From: Daphnia pulex
Lineage: Eukaryota; Arthropoda; Branchiopoda; Diplostraca; Daphniidae
Assembly (NCBI RefSeq): GCF_021134715.1
Contig: NC_060018.1
Location: 10,495,501-10,559,500 of the forward strand
Length of the DNA stretch: 64,000 nt
Direction: 5' to 3'
Shown: positions 55,020 to 64,000 of the stretch, one piece after another
Numbering within the stretch: the stretch's first letter is position 1
Layout of the letters: every line of letters starts with the position of its first letter
Position numbers and translations under genes: made by a program
The notes under the pieces: generated by a model
The model's input: only the letters and a program-made list of their open reading frames with translations
Told to the model about the DNA's origin: nothing
Database searches by the model: none

Positions 55020-55915
55020 GATTGCCCTGTGGAATGGCAGCGAGGAATGTCCACCGGCCTGCTCGACCCCATGATACCGATGGACACCATCTTCGTCAAG
55101 CACGTGAGAGAGAACGGACCCGTCGTCAAGGCTGGTTTTTCCACTGGTAGGAAAGAAACAAATCGACGTCATTATTTGTTGCCCAGTTTAATTGGTTAAC
55201 GTTTCGATTTTTTTTCGCCCTCGGCAGGTGACCAGGTGGTGATTGTCAATGGCGAGTCGGTCATGTGCAAATCCTACGCCCAGGTGGTGCAATATTATTT
55301 TGTGTATTTTCCACTTATTTTTAGACGTTCTGCCCATCAGCCGCACAGCATCCAGAAACTGCGTTCGCTCTTTGGCGACACCAAAGTCTCGCTGACTTCC
55401 AAATCGCAGCAGCACGGAGGAGGAGGAGATTCCAGCGGAGCTCATCCGCCCAGTCCGTCGGAAGCCGAAGGACGCGAAGGATGGCTCTACGTCAAGCAGA
55501 CCATCATCGACTGCCGGCGATCCACCGACCGATCCTGGAGGCAAATGTGGACCCGCATTCGATCTGGCACGGTCCATTTCACGCGGGATCGCAACACGGC
55601 CATGGCCAGCAACGGCAACAACAGCTACAGCAGCTACAACAGCAACAGCGGCTCGACGCCAGGAGCCGGAACCGACGACATGATGATCGACTTGCGCGGA
55701 TGCACCGTTGAGGTGGCCGTCTACTACACCAAACGTAAGAACGTCCTCCGGCTGTCGACGTTCAACGGCCTCTGCGAGTACCTGATGCAGTGCGAGGACA
55801 GCAGCGACTAGGCCTCTGGCTGGACTCGTTCCAGCAGGAGTAGGCCGCCGCCAACAGCAGCGACAAGGAGGACGGACCGGGGTCCAGCTACAGCAGCAGC
55901 GAGATGATGCTGGTA
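55020..55915 (+). pseudogene. ARHGAP21/23-like (RhoGAP19D-type) PDZ-PH fragment
   Basis: Exon 1 (to about 55,146) encodes FVKHVRENGPVVKAGFSTG, and the next exon GDQVVIVNGESVMCKSYAQV; together they form the second half of a PDZ domain as in ARHGAP21/23. A PH domain follows: GREGWLYVKQTIIDCRRSTD, SWRQMWTRIRSGTVHFTRD, CTVEVAVYYTKRKNVLRLST. The last PH helix (LGLWLDSFQQE) is reached only by a frameshift at about 55,805 and is then followed by a TAG. The GAP domain and all downstream exons are absent. GC content is higher than the neighbours, as for conserved coding DNA. Most likely a truncated segmental duplicate of a Rho-GTPase regulator. Confidence 0.85.
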
Positions 55916-56990
55916 TTTCTACTGTTTTCTAACAAAATGTCAAATGTGGCAAAAGAATACTCAGACATTGGATGGTGGAAGATTTCATAGTCCGCATGAG
56001 TTCTTGTTCTATTACGACGTCAGATGACAATCCAGCCAGTATCGATCTGATATTCGAAAAACATGAAATCCACTTTGAATATTTCATGCACTGATGGATT
56101 TCAATTCCTTAAGTCTAACATGTCTTGAAGGTAGACGTGGATAGATTTTAGGTAATTGATGTTATGCGTTGCATGAATCCTTGCCATCCAGGTCTGGGTT
56201 GTTTAAACAAAAGTGATGAAAACCAGAGCAAATCAAAAAGTTTACTAGCATCCTCTGCATTGACAGGTAGATTTACTGTAAGTTATTGAAGATAAAATTG
56301 TGTGATCTATTTCGTGATGATGAATTTTTATCTGACTATGGTTTAGTATTTCAAAGTCACTCACCTAAAAAAATCGAGCATGATAATCAAATTTATTGTT
56401 CTCTCTTTAAAAAATGGTTATAACATATACTTTTCTTCGTTGAAAAACGAAAAAGCTACTTATTCGGTGGTGATGGTGTTTTACAACATTATTGTTTCCT
56501 TACTAGGCCTACCAGCAAGTCAAAGCAAGAAGCCTTCACACTTTCAACGATACTTTTCCAACATGTGTCACGATCGTTTCAGCCCTCTATTGATTGTGGG
56601 GTTAATGGTTTAATTACTTAACCCTAGGTGGCCTAATGTAGTTTGTCACCTTGTTTAACCTTGCTTCTTGGCCTTCATCTCTTTAACCTTGCTCCCCCTA
56701 TCGGTGACGGTCAGTCTAGTTTGGAGTGTTAACCTATCGCCTTGTCTCGTCCGTTGTTGCTGTGTGTTCTTATTTGGTGTAGTTAGTGGACGCTGTTGGT
56801 GTAGTAAGGTTAGATAGGCACCAACAGTGACAGTTTATCATCCTGTACCGGCTCTTGTGTAAAAGGGAGTCGGCAGAGTGATTAATTTCGCTTTAGTGAC
56901 CTCACTTCAAGTGTTAATTAGGCCATATGCTGATTTATGCAGTTTCCTTACTTCAAGCAAGTCAGTCCTGTTTAACAATGCAATGGTAAA
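55916..56990. other. Host spacer
   Basis: No gene is seen. Contains the left copy of the 24-bp direct repeat (56457-56480) and a TTAACCTTGCT(C/T)-type short repeat at 56,656-56,690. Confidence 0.45.
56457..56480 (+). repeat. 24-bp direct repeat, left copy
   Basis: The 24 bases starting TACTTATTCGGTGGTGATGG are repeated exactly at 59970-59993, beginning at the TA next to the second pogo-like element's right end. Confidence 0.9.
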
Positions 56991-57019
56991 TGTTTAACAA
57001 TACCGAGGAATTATATTGC

Positions 57020-58939
57020 AAAGAGAGTTAAGCCATCGGAAGAATCATTACACGGAGCGATTTCCGATGTTTTGAGTGGAAAATCTGCAATGGGGAAATC
57101 AGCGGATAAATTTAACCTAAGACTATCTACACTTGCATTTTATACAAACGATTCTCCTCAAGTGGGCTGTTTCCTCCTGCACAAATCAAACGTAAAAATC
57201 CTTCGCAGATTCCTTTTTCTTCTGAAATGGAATCTCAGTTGGCAGAATACTTGAAAAAGTGCACTCTTATTAATCACGGACTATCACCAAAGGAAACAAG
57301 AGTTATTGCTTCATCATTTGCTATCGCTAATGGCACGCGAATTCCACCTTAATGGCATAAAAATGGACAACCTCAGAAGATTGGCTAAGAGACTTCCTGA
57401 AACGCAATCAGAGTTTATCAATAAAAAACACGAAGCAACGAGTCAAGCACGGGCAGCTGGGTTTAATAAGCCTGTTGTGGAAAATATTTATGGCACGTAT
57501 GGCGGCTTACTTGTGAAACACAAATTCAAAGCCTATCAAGTGTTTAATTGCGACGAGACAAACAACTCAACTGTAATGCAACCACCAAACGTGATAGCAC
57601 CAAAAGGAACTAAACAAGTATGCCCCTAACATTTGAAATCTTCATTGTCTTTCTATTAAACTAATTTCTTTTACACATTCTTGATTAGTTTCAGCAAACT
57701 GTATCTGCTGAAAAAGGCACAAATGTTACCATACTGGCATTTGTAAATGAGGCTTGTGGTTCTGTGCCCCCAGTATTTGATCTTCCAAAGAAAAAAAGTA
57801 CTGCCAGTAATGTTTGAAAAAGGGCCTTCTGGATGCATAGGACTCGCCCATGAATCTGGGTGGATGACTGAGTCCAATTTTTTTAAATCCCTACAACATT
57901 TCCAATAATTTGTGAAATGTTCAAAAAGCAATCCTGTATTGCTTTTGTTAGATAATCATTCGAGTCACCTTGACTATCAGGCGGTATCCGTTGCGAAAGA
58001 AAATGGAATAATTTTGCTTACATTCCCTCCCCACTGCTCTCATGCTTTGCAGCCCTTGGATGTAAGTGTGTTTGGCCCATTCAAACGGGCATGCAAGAAA
58101 AGCCAAAATTATTGGTTAAATCGCAATCCAGATCAACGGATTTCTGTTAAGGAAATTGAAAAATTGTCTAATGGGCCACACCAAGAAACTATAACTAAAA
58201 CAAATATCATTGCTGGATTCCAACCAACAGAAATTTTTCCTTTTAATCGGATCATGATAAACCCTTCCAGGTTTGCTCCCTCATTTGTAACCGATAGACA
58301 ATGTAAGCCTTTATGTATCTTCTGCTATTTTATGTTGTCACTTTAATTATCTTTGTTAACGATTGAGTCCCGGTTGATTGTGCTACGACTTTTCCGAACG
58401 CTTCCGCTACTTCAGATCTGGATTCTTTATTGAATCCTTCAAGTTCTGCTCCTGCTTCATCATTGGATCCTTCAAGTTCTGCTCTTGCGTCTTCATTGGA
58501 TCCTTCAAGTTCTGCTCCGGCGTCATCATTGAATCCTTTTAGTTCTGCACCTGCTTCTTCATTGAATCACGCTAGTTCTCCTTCGTTGTGTTCTCCATTG
58601 GAATCCGTTGTTGGTGCTACTTCGTCATTGAATGACGCTACTACAGCTCCGTCTTATTTATTGCATTCCGGGATGGCCCCACAAATCGGTTGTGGAACCA
58701 TTTGTGTTTCATTGGAGGAAATCAGACCGTTGACCCAAGTTTACCAAAACACCCCATTGGTCAAACGACCCTGGGCCAATAATCGTGCAGGTAGCACAAG
58801 GATTCTAACCGATATCCCAGAGAAGATGAAAATTGACGAAGACAATAGACGAAAAGAGAAAGACATAAAAAAGAAAAAACGAGAGCGAAAAAAGTTAGCA
58901 TCGAAGAACATTTTCAAGCAAGTAGAAAAAAAGAATTGA
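57020..58939 (+). pseudogene. Decayed pogo/Tigger-like transposase, second copy
   Basis: Psq-type HTH (GKSAMGKSADKFNLRLSTL), CENPB-like LINHGLSPKETRVIASSFA, then the DDE_1 core: NCDETNNSTVMQP, LLLDNHSSHLDYQ and FPPHCSHALQPLDVSVFGP. A Ser/Ala/Pro tandem repeat (PSSSAPASSLD units, 58,430-58,565) and a Lys-rich tail end at 58939. Breaks: TAA near 57,351, frame changes near 57,360 and 57,815, TAA near 57,907. Related to the transposase at 18.2-20.6 kb but clearly diverged. Confidence 0.8.
58430..58570 (+). repeat. Coding tandem repeat, ~45-bp unit
   Basis: Four to five units of CCTTCAAGTTCTGCTCCTGC followed by TTCATTGGAT-type sequence, encoding PSSSAPASSLD. Confidence 0.8.
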
Positions 58940-59921
58940 GAAAAAGGCAAGAAAATAAAAAAGAAATGAAAACGAAGAAGAAACGATCAATTTCAACGAA
59001 GAAGATGACATAAAAACTGTAATACTCAACAACAAACTGTTACTCAAATAACACGTACTTGTTATTGTTAAAAAAAGAGCAATTACTAACCTATAGCTCG
59101 ATGTTCCTTTCAATTTATTGTGTTTAGTTAGTGTATTTTCATTTTAAGTCAACTTAGTTCATGCACAATTGTAATTCTAAATCACTGTTTTGTACGGTGA
59201 TGTTCATTAAAATTACAACTTAACGTTGCCGTCCAGTCAAAAGAGAAACCTAGAAGATCCAATCTAATTGTGTTTTTTTGTGTGTTGTGTTGTGCGTAAA
59301 TATTAAATTTAAATCAAATGTCAAACGGAGTAATGTTCCAGTTCAGGTGTCTTAAACCAGTTCAACCAGAAATAAAATGCATCGTTAATTCAACAAAATC
59401 TTAATCTTAATTAATTGTTATGAAAACGCACAGAGAAACATAAAAATTATAAGTTATTGGCTATCTATCGTAGTCGCTTTTTCGTCGTAGCGCTACGTAT
59501 CTGTTAGTCAACTGGAATTTTGAATTTCGTGCGTTAAATAAGCTCCTCTCTTTCCACGTCCATTGCTGTCCGATTTCATCCAAGTTAATCGTCCAACATT
59601 CCCCAAAAATAGCCTATTCCGGTAGAAGCGTAATAACTATCACAGTAAATCACATATTTTTTTTTCTTTTTTACAGCGTGTAAAGGAATGGCTACCAAAG
59701 ACATCCATGCACGTATTTTCATTTTCCAATACTAAATGAAAGAGTTAACTCAATAAATTGAACGAAAAAATTTGTAAATTTTGAGTGTGTTTTTTTATTT
59801 TGTATAATAACTCATAAAATAATATACATAAATGCATGAAAATTTAAACACATGAAGAATGCATAAAAACTAACATAAATTTTAAAAATGAGATTTTTAA
59901 AACTTATTTTACTATTTTTCC

Positions 59922-59969
59922 GGACACTGTACAAGGTGGTACAGTGTCCAATATGGGTCTGGTCTCCCC
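59922..59969. repeat. Right end of second pogo-like element with hairpin
   Basis: GGACACTGTAC-AAGGTG-GTACAGTGTCC (59922-59949), then an end that read inward is GGGGAGACCAGACCCATATT, similar in style to the first element's end. TA follows at 59970. No matching left end was found. Confidence 0.6.
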
Positions 59970-59993
59970 TACTTATTCGGTGGTGATGGTGTT
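59970..59993 (+). repeat. 24-bp direct repeat, right copy
   Basis: Identical to 56457-56480; see that entry. Confidence 0.9.
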
Positions 59994-62960
59994 ATGGATG
60001 CTATTATTCCCATTCCATGAAAGGTACCATTTCCGTCTTATTTGCACAAATTATGGTCGGCATTGTCATCTTACGTACTGAACAAATAAACTCGGATAAA
60101 TAACCAATTCTGTGTTAGTGGTTTTTGCCGCACGCCTTTCAAACTTCAGAACCTCTTCGTAACCAGCACAAAATCCATGTTCATGAATAATTTTCTTAAG
60201 ATTTTTTGAAGAGTATCAGTAATGCATTGTATGGCAAGTCTAAGCTTGCCTAATTTGGCTGCCGTTGTAATTATGCTAATTTCTCTTCTTCAATATTCGA
60301 ACTTGATTCTTGACTACAAAATTTGTTTACAACACGTCAGGTAGAATTTAAAAAAGGAATTAGATCTCCCTCACCTAACCTCTCGGTTATTTTTATTTCG
60401 TTTTTTCAATGTTCAAATAAATGTTTTTAATAATAAACTGCGAAGACAACATGATTGCATATTTTTACACAATCAACTAATTGAGAAAACTTCACATTCA
60501 CTTTTTTTTACATATTTCATAGTTAGTATTATTCATAGTTAGTTGATGAAAAACTAATAGTTTTTCTTCATCTCTAAGAACTCCGACACATTTACGTTTG
60601 ATTCCTAATTTTTTTCAGCTGCAATTGAAGAGTTCCGAATCAGTTTATTTTTCCTTTTACGGAAGTTTTCACTGCAAACGATGTGATATTTCTTTCCTGT
60701 AGAGGCACAGTCAACTATCTTGGATGTTTTCTTAGACTTCTATGGCCCATGCATTATTTCTCTTATCGTATTTTTTTACGAAGGTTTCATGGAAAGCTTT
60801 TGCGGTAAAAAAAGAAATGTTTAGCTTGTCACTATTGTTAATTTAAAACCACAAAAAATGCAACTTTCACTTTAAAAATTTCTCGTTGAATCCCCAGCAC
60901 TTTTTCACAATCGAACTTGGTTAACTTGATTTCTGTTTTGTTTATGAAATGATATTACGTTTGCTTACAAAAATGTTCCTACATTTCTCGTGAACCACTG
61001 TTTTTCTTGTAAAATGTAGTAGCAAAAACATATGTTCTACATATGTTTTATATGATTATATGTATATGTTCTTGCTTCACTTGAACGTTGAAGTGAATCA
61101 AATTGGTGTCATCGTCGATCAATTATTGATGAGAATGTTAACATTCCTTCACCATTGTTTAGAGTTCAACTACATCGTTGTGAGGATTTGTTAGAGGACA
61201 GTATGATAGACGTTTTCTGTGACACGTCTAATTATGATGAGTTTGTTTATTTGGGTTCCAGATAAAGATGTTGTATGAACGGAATATTGTCGCGTACAGA
61301 AAAGCACAAACGTTAAACAGCCAAAGTATTCCCAAGAAATGGCACCAAACTGACGACTATCAAAGACGAATTACGAGATATAACGTCACCTTGAATCCCT
61401 ATATAAATGACCCCGTCTATTCCTGTTGATTGTTATATCCTACATGTCTGACTGAGTGGAGCCTGTGTTTTAGTTGGGCACTGTCGTCTGTTTCGTGTGT
61501 AGTGACGACAGTGCATGTACTTATGAGGAGGCTGGGCTCGTGTGATCGCAGATCAAGCTCCATGAAACTACACCACTGGTCGGCCACAGCAGCGTGAAGT
61601 CTGCGCTAACCCGTTCGTGGCAATATCTTGAGTCTAACGTTCACCACATAATTGGCCGTCCGTCGGCTGAGATATACAAAAATCCCTCCATTAGAAAAAA
61701 AATAGAAGGAGTCTGCTTAAATAGACATTAACGACCCACATGCGGCCCCAATAGTCGTCGAGCGCGACCACTCAGAGTCCACCCCTACGATAATAGTGGT
61801 CGTGACTGACGACCCAGAAACGTCGTAAAAAATTTGTGATTAACAAACAAAAGAAGTTTCAGCTGTAGGATCTGCTAACTTAAGTACTCTAGCGGTCAGG
61901 TAACTGTCGTAAAATTTTATTTCTAATTTTAGTATTTACTGGCCGACTTATTTTATTTGTCTAGTAATGTTACCGGATATGTATTCCCCGAACGGCAAGA
62001 GATTATGCAGACTGTCAACGAGGAATCGAAATTGATTACGAGCGTCTTTAGCTAGTTTGTGAAATTAATGTAAAATCAGCATTCTACAAAAAGATTTTAA
62101 TACTTTTATTACATAAAGAAACACTTTAAAATCTTTCCTTTTATCCTTCTTGTGGTGAGAGATACAGATCTCCATGTTCTGACTCTTTAATTGTTCCATG
62201 AGTCTAATAGACGTGATCAAAAGCTGATTTAAAGTAGCAAACAAACCGGTCTTTATCACTGCAAATCATTGTATAATAACTTATTCTAGAGGTCCAGAGG
62301 TAGATTGTGGGAATAGGAGGTATGACGTGGAAATAATTCACGGCAGGGATGGCCATAAAGGCACAAAGCCTGACTTGGGTGGAAATGAAAAATGGAAATA
62401 TGCCATGGAATGAAATGAAATAAATCAGATGAGAGTTACAGGTGTATTCTCGTCTGAGTACTGAGACCAACTGCCCTAACTGAGTTCAGGGGGGGGGGGG
62501 GAGGGAGGGGGGCGACATTTACAGGTCATCACATGTCTCTTTCTCCAAGGTACAAAACACGCAATAGACTGCAGTAAATGAAACATAAATAAAAAGCCGT
62601 ATCAAAAGGGAAATAGGGGAAAGATTCACAGAGACTACATTAGGAAAAAAAAGTCTGGAGGGGTGTGGGGCCGACAACGAGAGAATTATGAGTTACACGA
62701 GGTGACCAATAAGCGAAGAATAAATTAACACGCAAAATTTCGTAGATCACCCCTGTTAACCAACACCGAGGCATTATGTTTTTCGGGACGCGATCCGCTG
62801 TGAGCGACGAAGACCGACCGATGAAGGGACCGTGGATGTGGTGAGAACAGGAGGATCCGCCAGGAATTATGGTGAGTCAGCAACCGGAGGATGGCAATCG
62901 ACAGGCGGCCAAGAAAGGCTATGTGGGACGACCGCAGGAGCACGCAGGCGAAGAAACTAA
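59994..62960. other. Host non-coding stretch
   Basis: AT-rich without recognisable genes. A moderately GC segment at 61,370-61,800 has a CCTATATAAATGACC TATA-like site; a poly-G run (12 G) lies at about 62,489-62,500. Confidence 0.45.
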
Positions 62961-64000
62961 TGACGTAATGACGACGAAACGTAATGACTTTAAGTGCCTC
63001 TTCCAATGCCAATTCAGGAAATTCTACTTCAGAAAACGTGCCGTCAACTGATGGAATTTGGAAATCTGCTTTCATTTGTAAGACGATAGAGTCAAGTACA
63101 TCTTTACCCTCTTCTTGAATCTTTTTTTCTTCTCGAACTTTCGCGTCTTCTTCTGTTGGAACAATTACAACTGCTTTGCGTTTGAATCCAGCAGAAAAGT
63201 TAGCCATGTTTTTCCTTAGTGCTAAAAGATAGATGTTAGGCTGATCAAGGATATAGTTCCTCCGCCGTTTGGCAGCAATTTTGATCAAGATATTCAGACA
63301 GCGAATGCACTTTTGGAACAAAACTTGCGACCTAAATGAGAGCGGAAATAAATCACTATTGCAATTTCTAAATTACAAAATAAGACTATTTTTAACATAC
63401 CTTCCAGTGTAGTATCCATTTACCTTCGTTTTATCCAGTAAAGCATTTATGCCCAAAATATTGAACTTTAGATCAGGATTTTCAGCAGAGAATTTGTTGG
63501 CTCAAGTTGTTTTCCCGGCATAGGGTAGACCACACACTACAATCATCTGACAATCAGTCTTAGTAGCAGGTCTGGAAACTCCTCGTAAACGATTTTCGAG
63601 TGGAATTTTGCTAGCCCACTCGTAGCCTTCCATTGGTGGGAACCAAGGTTCTTCTTTTTGGCCAAAATTTACCTCAAATCGACAATTTTTGGGGGATGCA
63701 AGATGTGGGGGAAAAGTACTCTATCATTCATTTCCTCTAGGGGCAGAGAGAATGCTACGCCTTGAATCACACCGTTGACGCTAAATGATATTTCTACCAA
63801 TTCTGTTTCCTCCGAAGCGTCCTAGAAATTAAAAAAAAATCTATATTTAATCCATCGTAACGTGAGAAAACGAGATTGTTAAGCAGGTAAACACCAACCA
63901 CGTCGTTCAATTTGAAAGGCACCCCGTAATCTTTGAATTCACCATTTTCATATATTTTGGCCGTACCTCCATAGCCGTAAGAAAATGGATCTGCGCCTAA
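62961..64000 (-). pseudogene. hnRNP U (SAF-A)-like gene, partial at window edge
   Basis: Read leftward from 64000: SPRY-domain exon (DPFSYGYGGTAKIYENGEF, KDYGVPFKLNDVV), a second SPRY exon (ELVEISFSVNGVIQGVAFSL), then FGQKEEPWFPPMEGYEW, a Walker-A-containing kinase-like domain (VVCGLPYAGKTT, ENPDLKFNILGINALLDK) and, past a GT-AG intron (about 63,335-63,398), RRNYILDQPNIYLLALRKN and FKRKAVVIVPTEEDAKVREE. This order is diagnostic of hnRNP U, a nuclear RNA/chromatin-binding protein. A TGA replaces the Trp after AGKTT (63502-63504), a frame change lies near 63,715, and the RGG tail is not seen, so it is probably a pseudogene; the rest of the gene lies outside the window. Confidence 0.82.

Noticed and set aside
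61370..61800. Possible LTR of a retrotransposon (TATA-like site, CA then TGGT at 61,574)
   Set aside because: No second LTR, no polymerase or integrase frame and no clear primer-binding match in the window.
62481..62512. Poly-G run as a G-quadruplex or regulatory site
   Set aside because: A single low-complexity run in non-coding DNA, with nothing else to support a role.

Overview
The window looks like the nuclear genome of an arthropod, most likely a crustacean such as a water flea, carrying a decayed block of giant-virus (NCLDV) DNA. The animal flanks have intron-bearing, pseudogenised relatives of animal genes: an Ig-domain receptor tyrosine kinase at 0.8-4.5 kb, a PDZ-PH fragment of an ARHGAP21/23-type gene at 55.0-55.9 kb, and an hnRNP U-like gene running off the right edge at 63-64 kb. 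The host assignment is inference from gene style (HGDLAARN-type kinase loop, short introns, AT-rich DNA, transposon families); no search was run.

From about 5.3 to 43.1 kb the native sequence is intron-free, tightly packed and viral in content: three large fibre/adhesin-type genes (YadA-like head repeats, LamG, collagen-like and Asp-box-like repeats, S74 intramolecular chaperone), an ATP-dependent DNA ligase, a GT31-GT2 glycosyltransferase, a dual-specificity phosphatase, a MORN protein, the N-terminus of an XRN 5'-3' exonuclease, two multi-pass membrane proteins, a PI-PLC-X protein, an Erv1/E10R-type thiol oxidase, a Cu/Zn superoxide dismutase, low-complexity acidic and basic proteins, a double jelly-roll major capsid protein and several unrecognised proteins. 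Convergent gene pairs are separated by hairpins, and several genes start just after an AGAATAGTA-type motif. Most genes carry one to several frameshifts or stops; SOD and a few small genes remain open. At least two chimeric junctions (XRN/MORN and LamG-fibre/MCP) show that the viral DNA was rearranged as well as mutated.

Four cellular transposons were later inserted into the viral block, and their target sites can be read. A MULE (5411-9766, 8-bp duplication) splits a fibre gene, a PIF/Harbinger element (12030-16129, CTG duplication) splits an unknown viral gene, a pogo-like element (17715-22128, TA) lies beside the ligase, and a 2.26-kb TIR element (35753-38015, TA) with three tRNA-like segments splits the second fibre gene. 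These nested insertions are the best evidence that the viral DNA is chromosomal and not contamination.

Right of 43.1 kb the sequence is ordinary animal DNA: two tRNA-derived SINE-like copies, three copies of a small La-type RRM gene within a repeated unit, the ARHGAP fragment, a second decayed pogo-like element and the hnRNP U-like gene. Large stretches (45-47.6, 49.2-54.3, 60-62.9 kb) hold nothing I can identify.
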